A stretch of DNA of 46,331 bases from the NCBI GenBank assembly GCA_034189505.1, contig JAXHUR010000020.1:1-46331 (forward strand), given 5' to 3'. The notes beneath the pieces were generated by a model. It had not been told where the DNA came from. It ran no database searches and saw only the letters and a list, made by a program, of their open reading frames with translations. This stretch comes from Geoalkalibacter_A sp034189505 (lineage in GTDB: Bacteria; Desulfobacterota; Desulfuromonadia; Desulfuromonadales; Geoalkalibacteraceae). Position 1 is the stretch's first letter. Every line of letters starts with the position of its first letter. The translations under genes were made by a program, and so were the position numbers. Shown here one piece after another: positions 19,495 through 28,785 of this stretch.

Positions 19495-20919
19495 ATGAGT
19501 TCTGATCTGCCTCTTACAACCTGCTCACAGGACGTTATCGGAAACCGGCCGCCGGGTGAAGAGATCATTGTGGCGCCCGCGACTTCTTTCGGACAGGGCG
19601 GTATCGGCATAATCCGCCTATCCGGTTCCGGGTGCCTGGAACTCGTTCGACCTTTTGTGGTTGGCCGCGGGGGTGGATTCCCTCCCTGGACAAGTCATCG
19701 CCTTTATTACGGACAATTTGTCGATTCCAGTCACCGTGTCATTGATGAAGTCATGGCGGTTTATATGGCCTCACCGCGTTCCTATACCCGTGAGGATGTC
19801 GTTGAGATTCACTGCCACGGCGGGTTGGTCGTCGGCCGACGGATTCTTGAAACCCTGCGTCAGGCCGGGGCAAGAACCGCCCAGCCCGGGGAATTTACTT
19901 TGCGGGCTTTTCTCAATGGACGGATTGATCTCAGCCAGGCAGAAGGGGTCATGGAGGTGATCGAAGCACGGCATCGCAGCGCCCATCAGATCGCTGTTCG
20001 ACATCTTGAAGGTTCCCTGGCCCATTTCTGCACTCAACTCAAGGAACAACTGCTTGATTCACTTGCACTTCTTGAAACCTGGATCGATTTTCCCGAAGAG
20101 GATATCGATCACCCTTCCTTTGACAGTATTCTCAGTACCCTGGCCGCTGTTATAGAGAGTCTTCGGCCGGTTGTTGCCAGTTTTCGCAACGGTCGGGTGC
20201 TGCGGGAAGGGGTTTCAGTCCTTATTCTTGGCAAACCCAATGTCGGCAAAAGTTCTCTGCTCAACGCGCTTGTCGGCACTGATCGCGCTATTGTCACCGA
20301 CCTTCCCGGGACCACCCGCGATACTCTTGAAGAGCAGCTCGATCTTGACGGCCTGCGTTTGCGGCTGACCGATACCGCCGGTCTGCGCGACAGTGACGAT
20401 CCGGTGGAACAGGAAGGTGTCCGACGTGCATGCAGCAAGATTGCCCAGGCGGATCTCGTCCTTTTTGTGATCGACGGCCACCGGGGTATGGATGATGAAG
20501 ATCGTTCTGCCCTGATGCGATGCGGCAAGAAAAACTGCATTATCGTCATCAATAAAAGCGACCTCCCCTCTGTTGAGATCCCTCCCCTTCCCTCTTATCT
20601 TCCCGTAATATCTGTGTCCGCCTCCACCGGCGCCGGAATCGATCGACTCCGCGATGAACTTCGCATCCGTGTCGGTGTTGACGATGGTGTGGAATGCCCA
20701 GAATCTCTGATTTTGACTGAAGAGCGTCACCATCATGCTCTTTCCCAAACCCTGGATAAGCTCCACAAAACGGTAGAGAGTCTGAATGCAGGCCTCTCCC
20801 CGGAATTTATAGCGCTTGATTTGCGGGAAGCTGTTGAATCTCTTGGTGTGATTACCGGGGATACTGCCCCCGAAGAGGTTATCAATCGCATTTTCAGCCG
20901 GTTTTGCATTGGGAAATAG
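19495..20919 (+). CDS. mnmE: tRNA modification GTPase MnmE
   Basis: A 474-residue GTPase that, with MnmG, installs the 5-carboxymethylaminomethyl group on wobble uridine of some tRNAs. The N-terminal folate-binding domain starts at IVAPATSFGQGGIGIIRLSG. The G domain shows GKPNVGKSS (about residue 246), DLPGTTRDT, DTAGLRD and NKSD. The C-terminal catalytic CIGK is intact (FSRFCIGK). About 25 residues precede the usual family start, so the true start could be slightly downstream, but no better ATG is near. It follows yidC by 16 bp. Confidence 0.96.
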   Translation: MSSDLPLTTCSQDVIGNRPPGEEIIVAPATSFGQGGIGIIRLSGSGCLELVRPFVVGRGGGFPPWTSHRLYYGQFVDSSHRVIDEVMAVYMASPRSYTREDVVEIHCHGGLVVGRRILETLRQAGARTAQPGEFTLRAFLNGRIDLSQAEGVMEVIEARHRSAHQIAVRHLEGSLAHFCTQLKEQLLDSLALLETWIDFPEEDIDHPSFDSILSTLAAVIESLRPVVASFRNGRVLREGVSVLILGKPNVGKSSLLNALVGTDRAIVTDLPGTTRDTLEEQLDLDGLRLRLTDTAGLRDSDDPVEQEGVRRACSKIAQADLVLFVIDGHRGMDDEDRSALMRCGKKNCIIVINKSDLPSVEIPPLPSYLPVISVSASTGAGIDRLRDELRIRVGVDDGVECPESLILTEERHHHALSQTLDKLHKTVESLNAGLSPEFIALDLREAVESLGVITGDTAPEEVINRIFSRFCIGK

Positions 20920-21005
20920 TAACTTTTTGTAATCTGAGGCTTCTCTTTTTCGGTTTATTCTGTAAAAAATATAATTATCAGTTTTAAGACTTATTTTGAT
21001 TTAAA

Positions 21006-21021
21006 TGTTTCACGTGAAACA
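21006..21021. promoter_or_regulatory. parS centromere site (perfect 16-bp palindrome)
   Basis: TGTTTCACGTGAAACA is an exact match to the bacterial chromosomal parS consensus, the ParB loading site. It sits in the AT-rich 122-bp spacer between mnmE and mnmG, 20 bp ahead of the mnmG start and about 3.4 kb from parB. Bound ParB could affect mnmG transcription. Confidence 0.95.
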
Positions 21022-21041
21022 TTTTTTTGATCAGGTGCAAT

Positions 21042-22904
21042 ATGTTGAGCGATTACGGCAAAAAATATGACGTCATTGTTGTCGGCGCGGGCCACGCCGG
21101 ATGCGAGGCGGCCCTGGCGGCGGCACGAATGGGCTGCATCACTTTGCTGCTGACCATGAATCTCGACACTGTAGCGTTGATGTCATGTAATCCAGCGATT
21201 GGTGGGTTGGCAAAGGGCCACCTGGTAAAGGAAATTGATGCCCTTGGTGGGGAAATGGCCAGGGTTATTGATACGGTGGGTATTCAATTTCGAATGTTGA
21301 ATACCAAAAAGGGGCCAGCGGTTCGTGCGACCCGGGCTCAGGCCGATCGCTCCAGGTATAATCAGGAGATGAAGACCAGGCTGGAACGCCAACCCGGTTT
21401 ATTTCTGAAGCAGGGTACGGTTAATCGCCTGATGTTGAGCGGGTCGTCCGTTGCGGGGGTTGAAACCCGTGAAGGGATTGCTTACAAGGGTGAAAAAGTT
21501 ATTTTGACCAACGGAACATTTCTGGGAGGATTGGTCCATATTGGTCTTAATCACTACGGGTCGGGTCGCGCGGGTGAACCTGCCTCCGAGGGATTGTCAG
21601 GACAACTTGAGGATCTCGGTTTTGAAGTCGGCAGGTTGAAAACCGGGACGCCTGCACGACTGGCAGGGGATTCTATCGACTATGTCAAATTGGAGAAGCA
21701 GCACGGTGATCCGCAGCCCAGGCCTTTTTCCTTTTTAACGGAAAAAATCCAGTCGCCGCAGGTTCCCTGCTATATCACCTATACCAACCCCCACACTCAT
21801 GATGTTATTCGTTCAGGGCTGGATCGCTCTCCCCTCTACACCGGAAAAATTAAAGGGGTAGGTCCACGCTACTGCCCTTCCATAGAGGATAAGGTTCATC
21901 GCTTTCCGGACAAGGATCAGCATCAGATTTTTTTGGAACCCGAAGGTCTGGCCACCCGCGAGGTCTATCCCAATGGGGTCTCCACCTCTTTGCCGGCGGA
22001 TGTTCAATTGGCTTTTCTGCACACAATCCCAGGACTGGAACAGGTCGAGATCATGCGGCCGGGGTATGCGATCGAATATGATTATTTCCCTCCGACACAG
22101 CTGCGCGCGACGTTGGAGACACTGAAGGTCGAGGGACTTTTCCATGCCGGACAGATCAACGGGACGTCCGGTTATGAAGAAGCTGCGGCCCAGGGGCTTC
22201 TCGCAGGAATCAACGCTGCACTGCAGGTGAGAGAAGATGATCCGCTGGTGTTGACCCGCGACACTTCGTATATCGGGGTGATGGTGGATGATTTGGTCAC
22301 CCTCGGAACCAACGAGCCTTATCGCATGTTTACATCGCGCTCTGAATACCGCTTGCTGTTGAGAGAGGACAACGCAGATCAACGATTGACGCCGCTGGGA
22401 CGCAAAGTAGGATTGGTGAATGATGAGCGCTGGCGGAATTTCAGCGAAAAGCAGGAACAGGTGGAGCGCGGCCGGGAGCGACTGCGCCAGATCAAGGTGT
22501 CTCCGGCCCAAAAAGATATCGTGCAGCAATTGCCTCTGGATGAGTTGCGCCAACGACAGACCCTTGAGGAGTTGTTGCGGCGTCCAGAAATAAGTCTCGA
22601 TGATCTGATTTTTATCGATGAGGACCTCAGCTCTATTTCTCAGCCGGCCAGGGAACAGTTGGAAATTCAGACCAAATATGCAGGATATATCGAGCGGCAG
22701 AAGGAGATGGTCGAAAGGTTTCGCAGAACCGAGCAGGTAGTGATTCCGGAAGACTTCAACTATGAAAAGCTTGCCGGCCTGTCCTTCGAGGTGCGTGAAA
22801 AATTGATGAAGACTCAGCCAGCCACGCTAGGCCAGGCTTCCCGCATCCCAGGCGTCACTCCGGCGGCGATCGCCGTATTATCCGTTGCGGTACGCAAAAA
22901 ATAA
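21042..22904 (+). CDS. mnmG: tRNA uridine-5-carboxymethylaminomethyl modification enzyme MnmG
   Basis: A 620-residue FAD-dependent partner of MnmE in wobble uridine modification. The N-terminal FAD-binding motif VVGAGHAGCEAALAAARMG starts near residue 13; SCNPAIGGLAKGHLVKEID, FRMLNTKKGPAVRA and INGTSGYEEAAAQGL are characteristic. The C-terminal helical domain that binds MnmE is present (IPGVTPAAIAVL). I chose the ATG at 21042, preceded by AGGTG; an in-frame TTG at 21027 is less likely. Its 3' end nearly meets rsmG. Confidence 0.97.
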   Translation: MLSDYGKKYDVIVVGAGHAGCEAALAAARMGCITLLLTMNLDTVALMSCNPAIGGLAKGHLVKEIDALGGEMARVIDTVGIQFRMLNTKKGPAVRATRAQADRSRYNQEMKTRLERQPGLFLKQGTVNRLMLSGSSVAGVETREGIAYKGEKVILTNGTFLGGLVHIGLNHYGSGRAGEPASEGLSGQLEDLGFEVGRLKTGTPARLAGDSIDYVKLEKQHGDPQPRPFSFLTEKIQSPQVPCYITYTNPHTHDVIRSGLDRSPLYTGKIKGVGPRYCPSIEDKVHRFPDKDQHQIFLEPEGLATREVYPNGVSTSLPADVQLAFLHTIPGLEQVEIMRPGYAIEYDYFPPTQLRATLETLKVEGLFHAGQINGTSGYEEAAAQGLLAGINAALQVREDDPLVLTRDTSYIGVMVDDLVTLGTNEPYRMFTSRSEYRLLLREDNADQRLTPLGRKVGLVNDERWRNFSEKQEQVERGRERLRQIKVSPAQKDIVQQLPLDELRQRQTLEELLRRPEISLDDLIFIDEDLSSISQPAREQLEIQTKYAGYIERQKEMVERFRRTEQVVIPEDFNYEKLAGLSFEVREKLMKTQPATLGQASRIPGVTPAAIAVLSVAVRKK

Positions 22905-22911
22905 AAAGACC

Positions 22912-23574
22912 ATGTCAATGAAATTGTCCCTCGATGCAAAAATAAAGCAGTGCATGGGCGCCCTTGGGTTGCAGATCGATGAGCAGATTCGGAAAAGACT
23001 GCTGATCTATCAGGAAGAACTGCTGCGCTGGAATAAGAAAATCAATCTGACCGCTGTCTGTGACCCGGAAGAGAGTGTCGAGAAAAACCTTGTCGACTCG
23101 GTGACTGTTTTACCTTTTATTCCTGAAGGGAGCAGACTGCTGGATATGGGTTCAGGTGCGGGGTTGCCTGGAATTCCCGTCGCAGTGGCTCGATCCGATC
23201 TGAAAGTGTTCTCTCTGGAGGCGGTTGCGAAAAAAATTCACTTTCAGCGGCATGCCGCAAGGGCGGTTGGCCTTGCCAATTTCAGTCCCTGTCATGGGCG
23301 CATCGAAGACTATGAGCGGTTGCTTGACAAGGAGGATTTGTTTGATGTGGTGGTCGCCCGCGCATTGACCGAATTGCCTCAATTGATGGAATGGGCCTCG
23401 CCTTATTTGAAAAAATCGGGGTTGCTGATCGCCATGAAAGGACCTCGCGAAGGCCATCTTTCTGAAACGGAAGGCAATAACAATCTAGAGAAATTCGTCC
23501 TGCGCGCTAATCAATCGATTCTTCTTCCGGTGAGCAGGGCGCGCCGCCACCTTCTGATTTTCGAAAAACGATAG
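22912..23574 (+). CDS. rsmG: 16S rRNA (guanine-N7) methyltransferase RsmG
   Basis: A 220-residue SAM-dependent enzyme that methylates G527 (E. coli numbering) of 16S rRNA. The core is seen as NKKINLTAV, the SAM-binding LLDMGSGAGLPGIPVA, and the downstream VVARALTELPQLMEW. Length is typical. The start is uncertain: ATG codons lie at 22912 and 22918, both with poor ribosome-binding sites, and an in-frame TTG at 22885 overlaps mnmG; translation is probably coupled to mnmG. Confidence 0.94.
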   Translation: MSMKLSLDAKIKQCMGALGLQIDEQIRKRLLIYQEELLRWNKKINLTAVCDPEESVEKNLVDSVTVLPFIPEGSRLLDMGSGAGLPGIPVAVARSDLKVFSLEAVAKKIHFQRHAARAVGLANFSPCHGRIEDYERLLDKEDLFDVVVARALTELPQLMEWASPYLKKSGLLIAMKGPREGHLSETEGNNNLEKFVLRANQSILLPVSRARRHLLIFEKR

Positions 23575-23683
23575 AAAGCGGTACAGAAAGCTACCTATAA
23601 CCCTCAGAGCCATTTTATTTATTCTGCTGCAGCTATCCTTGTGGTATGCTGTCGCCCTTGATGTGCTCACGAGGAGTTGAACC

Positions 23684-24448
23684 ATGGCCAAAATCATTGC
23701 CATAGCAAATCAGAAGGGCGGTGTCGGCAAGACGACCACCGCTGTAAATCTTGCGGCATCCATTGCCGCCGCGGAAAAAAGAACTCTTTTGGTGGATATG
23801 GATCCCCAGGCCAATGCCTGCACCGGTTTGGGAATCGACAAAACAGCGCTTGAATACACGGTTTATCACGCTCTGCTCGGAGAGGCTGATGTTCGTGATA
23901 TTCTGGTGAAAACCGACCTCGACCTGCTCGATGTGCTGCCATCCAACACCGACCTGATCGGGGCCGAGATCGAATTGGTGACTGCCCTTGCCCGCGAAAT
24001 CAAACTCAAAAGCGCACTGGAATCCATCCGTCACGAATATGATTTCGTCGTCATCGACTGTCCTCCCTCGCTGGGACTTCTGACCGTCAATGCCCTGACA
24101 GCGGCAGATTCTGTCCTGGTGCCCCTGCAATGCGAATTTTATGCGATGGAGGGATTGTCCCAGTTGATGAACACAATCCGCATCATCAAAACTCAGCTCA
24201 ACCCCCGCCTCGAAATCCACGGAATTCTCCTTACGATGTTCGATGGGCGCAATAACCTGTCCCATCAGGTCACCGTTGAAATTCGCAAGCATTTTGAAGG
24301 GCAGGTTTTTCAGACCATTATTCCCCGCAACGTCCGTCTGTCTGAAGCTCCAAGCCATGGAGTTCCGGTTCTTCTGTATGACGTCAGCTCCAAGGGTGCG
24401 GTTGCTTACCTGGACCTGGCCCGTGAAATTATCGGAATGGGAGATTGA
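23684..24448 (+). CDS. parA: Chromosome partitioning ATPase ParA (Soj)
   Basis: A 254-residue deviant Walker ATPase that moves ParB-parS complexes during chromosome segregation. The deviant Walker A KGGVGKTTTAVNLAAS is at residues 11-26, with Walker A' DMDPQANAC and Walker B DFVVIDCPPSLG. Its short N-terminus, without a helix-turn-helix extension, marks it as the chromosomal (Soj) type. GAGGAG lies upstream at good spacing. parB starts 1 bp after its stop. Confidence 0.96.
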   Translation: MAKIIAIANQKGGVGKTTTAVNLAASIAAAEKRTLLVDMDPQANACTGLGIDKTALEYTVYHALLGEADVRDILVKTDLDLLDVLPSNTDLIGAEIELVTALAREIKLKSALESIRHEYDFVVIDCPPSLGLLTVNALTAADSVLVPLQCEFYAMEGLSQLMNTIRIIKTQLNPRLEIHGILLTMFDGRNNLSHQVTVEIRKHFEGQVFQTIIPRNVRLSEAPSHGVPVLLYDVSSKGAVAYLDLAREIIGMGD

Positions 24449-24449
24449 T

Positions 24450-25313
24450 ATGGCAAAGCGACCCGCTTTAGGACGGGGGATGGGCGCGCTGCTCGGTTCA
24501 GCGGCTCAAACGACCGATAAGAAGTTTTTCCATTGTCCCCTCAAGGACCTTCGTCCTCATACCGATCAGCCGCGCAAGTTCTTCGATGATGCCAAAATGG
24601 AGGAACTTGTGGCTTCTGTGCGCGAAAAAGGAATTATTCAGCCCCTGGTTGTGCGGCGGGTGGAAGATCACTACCAGATCATTGCAGGCGAACGCCGCTG
24701 GCGGGCCGCACAGAAAGCCGGTCTGGACGAAGTCCCCGTCGTCATCAAAGACGTCTCCGAGGATTGGGCACTTGAGATGGCACTGATCGAGAATATCCAG
24801 CGTGAGGATCTCAACCCGGTGGAAGAAGCCGAAGCCTACCGCAATCTGATCGGCAATTTCGATCTGTCCCAGGAGGAGGTGGCCCGCCGGGTGGGAAAGG
24901 ATCGTTCCTCCATTGCCAATTCCCTGCGTCTTTTGAAATTGCCCGATCCGGTACGGGAAGATCTGCTGCGGGGACAGTTGAGCATGGGACATGCACGCGC
25001 CCTTCTCTCTCTCGAAAACGAGGAGGATATTCTGGAGGGAAGCCGCGAGCTGCAGCGTAAAAAACTTTCAGTGCGGGAAACGGAAGCGATGGTCAAGAAA
25101 ATCAAAAATTACGGGCGACCGGCTTCTCCCCCCAAAGAAAAGTCCAACAAAGAACAGCTCCAGGATCCGGAGCTGAAAAACGCGCAGGAAAAAATTCATG
25201 CAGCCCTCTCGGTTCCGGTCGCTATCAAGCCCAAAGGGAAAAAAGGCGGCAAGATAGAAATTACCTTTTCTTCCCGCGAGGAACTGGCCCGGGTCCTGGC
25301 ATCACTTCAATGA
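24450..25313 (+). CDS. parB: Chromosome partitioning protein ParB
   Basis: A 287-residue CTPase/DNA-binding protein that loads at parS and spreads along DNA. The N-terminus MAKRPALGRGMGALLG is typical of Spo0J/Noc-like ParB. The CTP-binding domain shows QPLVVRRVEDHYQIIAGERRW (quoted to residue 20 only in part) with the GERRWRA motif, then ENIQREDLNPVEEA. A helix-turn-helix region (SQEEVARRVGKDRSSIANSL) and a C-terminal dimerisation domain follow. Start ATG is 1 bp past the parA stop codon. Confidence 0.96.
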   Translation: MAKRPALGRGMGALLGSAAQTTDKKFFHCPLKDLRPHTDQPRKFFDDAKMEELVASVREKGIIQPLVVRRVEDHYQIIAGERRWRAAQKAGLDEVPVVIKDVSEDWALEMALIENIQREDLNPVEEAEAYRNLIGNFDLSQEEVARRVGKDRSSIANSLRLLKLPDPVREDLLRGQLSMGHARALLSLENEEDILEGSRELQRKKLSVRETEAMVKKIKNYGRPASPPKEKSNKEQLQDPELKNAQEKIHAALSVPVAIKPKGKKGGKIEITFSSREELARVLASLQ

Positions 25314-25355
25314 GCCCGTCCTCCCGGATTGTCCCTGAATTAGTTGGAGCCGAAC

Positions 25356-25799
25356 ATGTTCAAGAGAAAAAGCGCACGCGGTTCATCATTTTCCCAGTCT
25401 CGCGAGAAAAGCGATATTAAGGCTTTTCTTGGTGCGGGCAGCCAGTTTGAGGGGAAATTGTCATTCAGTGAAATTGTGCGTCTTGATGGATCTTTCCGGG
25501 GCGAAATCGAATCGAGCGATACCCTTGTGGTTGGGGAAAGCGGGGAGATGATTGCCGAAGTCAAGGTTGGTTCGCTGATCCTCAGCGGTCGCCTGGAGGG
25601 GAATGTGACTGCCGCCGGAAAGGTTGAACTGCGAGCCCCCGCTGTCGTTGAAGGCAATATCACCACTCCCCTGCTTGAGGTCGAACCCGGGGTTCGAATC
25701 AACGGCCAGATCATCATGTCGGGAGCATCGCAAGGCCAGGTGGGCGAAATAAGCGCCAAGAAGAAAGACGGGCTCGGCAAAAATGAAGGGAAAAGCTGA
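25356..25799 (+). CDS. Bactofilin (polymer-forming cytoskeletal protein)
   Basis: A 147-residue bactofilin. The central part (about residues 22-125) is a series of short beta-helix turns with repeated hydrophobic-Gly spacing, for example GAGSQFEGKLSFSEIVRLDG, FRGEIESSDTLVVGE and LEGNVTAAGKVELRAP; the ends are charged and probably disordered. Such proteins form membrane-associated filaments, and in some deltaproteobacteria they organise the ParAB-parS complex, which fits its place directly after parB. ATG at 25356 has GGAG upstream. Confidence 0.93.
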   Translation: MFKRKSARGSSFSQSREKSDIKAFLGAGSQFEGKLSFSEIVRLDGSFRGEIESSDTLVVGESGEMIAEVKVGSLILSGRLEGNVTAAGKVELRAPAVVEGNITTPLLEVEPGVRINGQIIMSGASQGQVGEISAKKKDGLGKNEGKS

Positions 25800-25808
25800 A
25801 AACCCCGC

Positions 25809-26020
25809 TTGACTGAAACAGTTTTGTCATGGTATTGCTTTTTTCTTGTAAAGACCGTCGGGGGGAGCCGAACATGCAGAGTCCTTTTTTTGAAATAGCA
25901 CGAGCGAGCAGCGCGGCAGCGGCCGCATTGAAAAGAGATTCGCTATCTGCTTGCCGGCAAAAGTAGGATTATATTTTTTTGATCTCAAAAGGCCATGGGC
26001 AGACACCCATGGCCTTTTTT
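25809..26020 (+). other. Possible short transcript between bactofilin and aminotransferase genes
   Basis: The 278-bp gap contains a promoter-like TTGACT (25809-25814) with TATTGC 18 bp later and ends in a strong terminator (25987-26020). Between them an ATG at 25874 opens a 30-codon frame (to 25966) preceded by GGAGCCGAAC, the same 10 bases plus ATG that precede the bactofilin start at 25356. The unit could be a small RNA, a micropeptide gene or just a leftover duplicated start region. I recognise no known RNA family. Confidence 0.3.
25987..26020 (+). terminator. Intrinsic terminator
   Basis: A perfect stem (AAAAGGCCATGGG and CCCATGGCCTTTT around a 6-base loop) followed by T residues. It closes the bactofilin side of the spacer before the aminotransferase gene; the symmetric A and T runs allow it to work in both directions. 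Confidence 0.88.
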
Positions 26021-26077
26021 GGTCTGTGGCGTCTGTCATAGAGATGACCCAGTCCAGTTCGCGAAGGAGATGCAAGC

Positions 26078-27382
26078 ATGCGCAATAATATCGTTCATAT
26101 CGGCGCTGGAGAATTGACTTATGAAATCCGGGCCATTGTTGCCATTGCCGAAAAGCTCAATCAACTCGGCATAAAGACCAATATGGAGAACATCGGAGAC
26201 CCGGTGGCCAAAGGAGAAATCATCCCGCAATGGATGAAGGAAATCGTCGTGGATATGGCGATGAAGGATTGCTCCTACGCCTACTGTGCCACCAAAGGTC
26301 TTTTGGAAACCCGCCAATTTCTTGCTGACCGGACCAATGCCCGGGGGAAAACACAGATCAGCCCGGAAGATATTATTTTCTTCAATGGCCTTGGCGATGC
26401 CATTCAGAAGGTCTATGGATTCCTGCGCCGGGAGGCCCGGGTTATCGGACCCTCCCCAACCTATTCGACTCACTCTTCAGGTGAAGCCGCCCACGCCGGG
26501 CAGCGACCGGTAACCTACCGGTTGGACCCTGACAACAACTGGTATCCTGACCTCGATGACCTGCGTCTTTCGGTTAAATACAACCCCGCTATATCGGGCA
26601 TCCTGATCATCAATCCAGACAATCCGACCGGGGCCGTGTTTCCTGACAGAGTTATCAAAGAGATTGTAGCTATCGCCAGGGAATATGATCTTTTTATTAT
26701 TTGTGACGAAATTTATCATAATTTAGTTTTCAACGGCGAATCAACCAAGCCGATCTCCGACCTGATCGGTGACGTCCCCTGCATTGCCATGAAGGGGATC
26801 AGTAAAGAGTTGCCCTGGCCCGGTGCGCGATGCGGTTGGATCGAGGTTTACAATGCCGACAAGGATGAGGTTTTCAGGCGCTACATCCAGAGTATTGTCG
26901 ATTCGAAAATGGTGGAAGTCTGCTCAACGACGCTGCCTCAGAAGGTGATACCGCCTATTCTCAGCCACGAGAAGTATCCGCTCTATCTGGCTGAACGCAG
27001 GGAGCGTTATGAAAAGTATTCCAATATCGCCTATAATCTGCTAAAGCAGGTGCCGGGCATCAAGGTCAACCGGACCAACGGCGCTTTTTACATGAGCGTT
27101 GTGTTCAAGCGCGACCTGCTCACCGATCACCAGACGCTGCCGATCGAGGTTAAGGAGGTGCGGACACTGGTGGAGGGGCTTGTCAATCAACCCGGTGTCA
27201 GCGTGGACAAGCGCTTTGTTTATTATCTGCTGGCTTCCACCGGAATCTGCGTGGTTCCCCTCTCCTCTTTCTGTACCGAAGAGCGCGGTTTCCGCATTAC
27301 ACTGCTGGAACAGAATGAGAAGGAGTTCACCCAGATATTCCGTACAATCGGCGAAAAAATTACCGAATATCTTGCATCCTGA
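26078..27382 (+). CDS. Class I/II pyridoxal-phosphate aminotransferase
   Basis: A 434-residue fold-type I PLP enzyme. Visible landmarks are the substrate/cofactor Asn region INPDNPTGAVF, the PLP-binding Asp in FIICDEIYHNLVF, the Schiff-base Lys in GISKELPWPGARCGW, and a C-terminal FRITLLEQNE carrying the carboxylate-binding Arg. AAGGAG precedes the ATG. The amino donor cannot be determined; it resembles aspartate/alanine/aromatic aminotransferases, somewhat longer than usual because of an insertion around residues 355-380. The gshA gene follows after 15 bp, so the two are probably co-transcribed. Confidence 0.88.
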   Translation: MRNNIVHIGAGELTYEIRAIVAIAEKLNQLGIKTNMENIGDPVAKGEIIPQWMKEIVVDMAMKDCSYAYCATKGLLETRQFLADRTNARGKTQISPEDIIFFNGLGDAIQKVYGFLRREARVIGPSPTYSTHSSGEAAHAGQRPVTYRLDPDNNWYPDLDDLRLSVKYNPAISGILIINPDNPTGAVFPDRVIKEIVAIAREYDLFIICDEIYHNLVFNGESTKPISDLIGDVPCIAMKGISKELPWPGARCGWIEVYNADKDEVFRRYIQSIVDSKMVEVCSTTLPQKVIPPILSHEKYPLYLAERRERYEKYSNIAYNLLKQVPGIKVNRTNGAFYMSVVFKRDLLTDHQTLPIEVKEVRTLVEGLVNQPGVSVDKRFVYYLLASTGICVVPLSSFCTEERGFRITLLEQNEKEFTQIFRTIGEKITEYLAS

Positions 27383-27397
27383 AATGGCCACGACCTG

Positions 27398-28777
27398 ATG
27401 ACGACCTTCTCCAAACCCGGACTTGAACAACCCGTTTCCCAGCGAAGCGACCTTATTGCCTATATTGCGGCCGGTGCCCGTCCAAGAGATAAATGGGGCA
27501 TCGGGGCCGAATCGGAACGCCTGGTGATCGATCGTGAAACAGGCGATGCTGCCGACTTTCATCGCATCGAGAAACTTCTCGAAACGATGGAGGAGAGTCA
27601 GGCATGGACCGGCGTGCGCGAAGGTGAAAGGCTGATCGCTTTGCAGGGGCAAGCCTCGTCCATTACCCTCGAACCGGGGGGACAACTGGAGCTCTCGGGA
27701 GAATTATGCCGCGATCTGCACTGTTGCGCAGCTGATTTCGGTCTTTACCAGAACACGCTCAACGAGGCTGCTGCACGCCAGGGACTGGCCTTTCTGGGGC
27801 TCGGCGTGCAACCCTTTACCCCGCTTGATCGAATCGGCTGGGTTCCCAAGGCCCGCTACGGGATCATGGGTCCTTATATGAAACGCACCGGCGACCTGGG
27901 CCAGGCGATGATGAAGCAGAGCGCTGGTCTGCAGGTGAACGTTGACTTCTCCGACGAAGCGGACTGGCTGACCAAGATCCGCGTGGCGCTGCTGCTTTCG
28001 CCGGTTTTTTACGGATTGTTCGCCAATTCTCCGTTTTTAGAAGGCAAACCCAGCGGATTTCTCTCCACCCGAGGTGAAATCTGGAGCCGTACCGATCCCG
28101 ATCGAACGGGCCTCATCCCGGACCTGTTTGCAGCGAACGCCGACTACGGCACCTATGTCGACTACGCCCTGGGTGTGCCGATGTACTTTATCGAGCGCGA
28201 CGGGCAGCTGATCGACCTCACCCGCCGGCGGTTCACCTTCGCTCAGTTTCTGCAACAGGGCGTGGGATCGTATCGGGCCACAGTTGCCGATTGGGATCTG
28301 CACCTGTCGACCCTTTTCCCTGAAGCGCGTCTGCGTCCTCAGATCGAGCTGCGTTCAGCGGACAGCCTGCCGCCGAACATGACCATGGCCGTCGCAGCCC
28401 TTGTCAAAGGGTTGATGTACGACTCGGATATTCTGGACAAGAGCCTGAATCTTCTGCAGCGGCAGGTGTTGCCGCAAATAGACCGCATTTACCCCCAATC
28501 CTGGCGGATGGGGCTTGCAACTCCGGTCGTCCGCGGAACATTGCTGGACCTGGCCCGAGAGCTTATCGGAATGGCGCGAAGCGGACTGGCAGGCCAGCAC
28601 GCCCTCAACCCTGCGGGAGAGGACGAAGGGATCTATCTTAAAGCGGTCGACCCTCTGCTGGTCCAGGGGAAAACTCTGGCTGAAGACCTCCTGGAGCGCT
28701 GTCATGAGAAAACGCGCACCCAACAGGTTGCGCTGATGCGTGAGCATTGCGGCTTTGAAATCAATGCCGTCACGTGA
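27398..28777 (+). CDS. gshA: Glutamate-cysteine ligase (GCS2/plant-type)
   Basis: A 459-residue ATP-dependent ligase making gamma-glutamylcysteine, the first step of glutathione synthesis. It belongs to the plant/alphaproteobacterial-like GCS2 group: GIGAESERLVI near residue 34, ITLEPGGQLELSG (about residues 90-102) with metal-binding Glu residues, and RYGIMGPYMKRTGDLGQAMM near residue 150. The redox-active cysteine pair of the plant enzyme cannot be confirmed by eye. No gshB is in the window. Its stop codon lies within CACGTGAAACA, half of a parS palindrome, and the 157-bp repeat begins 9 bp further on. Confidence 0.9.
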   Translation: MTTFSKPGLEQPVSQRSDLIAYIAAGARPRDKWGIGAESERLVIDRETGDAADFHRIEKLLETMEESQAWTGVREGERLIALQGQASSITLEPGGQLELSGELCRDLHCCAADFGLYQNTLNEAAARQGLAFLGLGVQPFTPLDRIGWVPKARYGIMGPYMKRTGDLGQAMMKQSAGLQVNVDFSDEADWLTKIRVALLLSPVFYGLFANSPFLEGKPSGFLSTRGEIWSRTDPDRTGLIPDLFAANADYGTYVDYALGVPMYFIERDGQLIDLTRRRFTFAQFLQQGVGSYRATVADWDLHLSTLFPEARLRPQIELRSADSLPPNMTMAVAALVKGLMYDSDILDKSLNLLQRQVLPQIDRIYPQSWRMGLATPVVRGTLLDLARELIGMARSGLAGQHALNPAGEDEGIYLKAVDPLLVQGKTLAEDLLERCHEKTRTQQVALMREHCGFEINAVT

Positions 28778-28785
28778 AACATCTT

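Noticed and set aside
28771..28781. CACGTGAAACA at the gshA stop as a second parS
   Set aside because: Only the right half matches the palindrome; the left five bases agree at one position, so ParB binding is unlikely.
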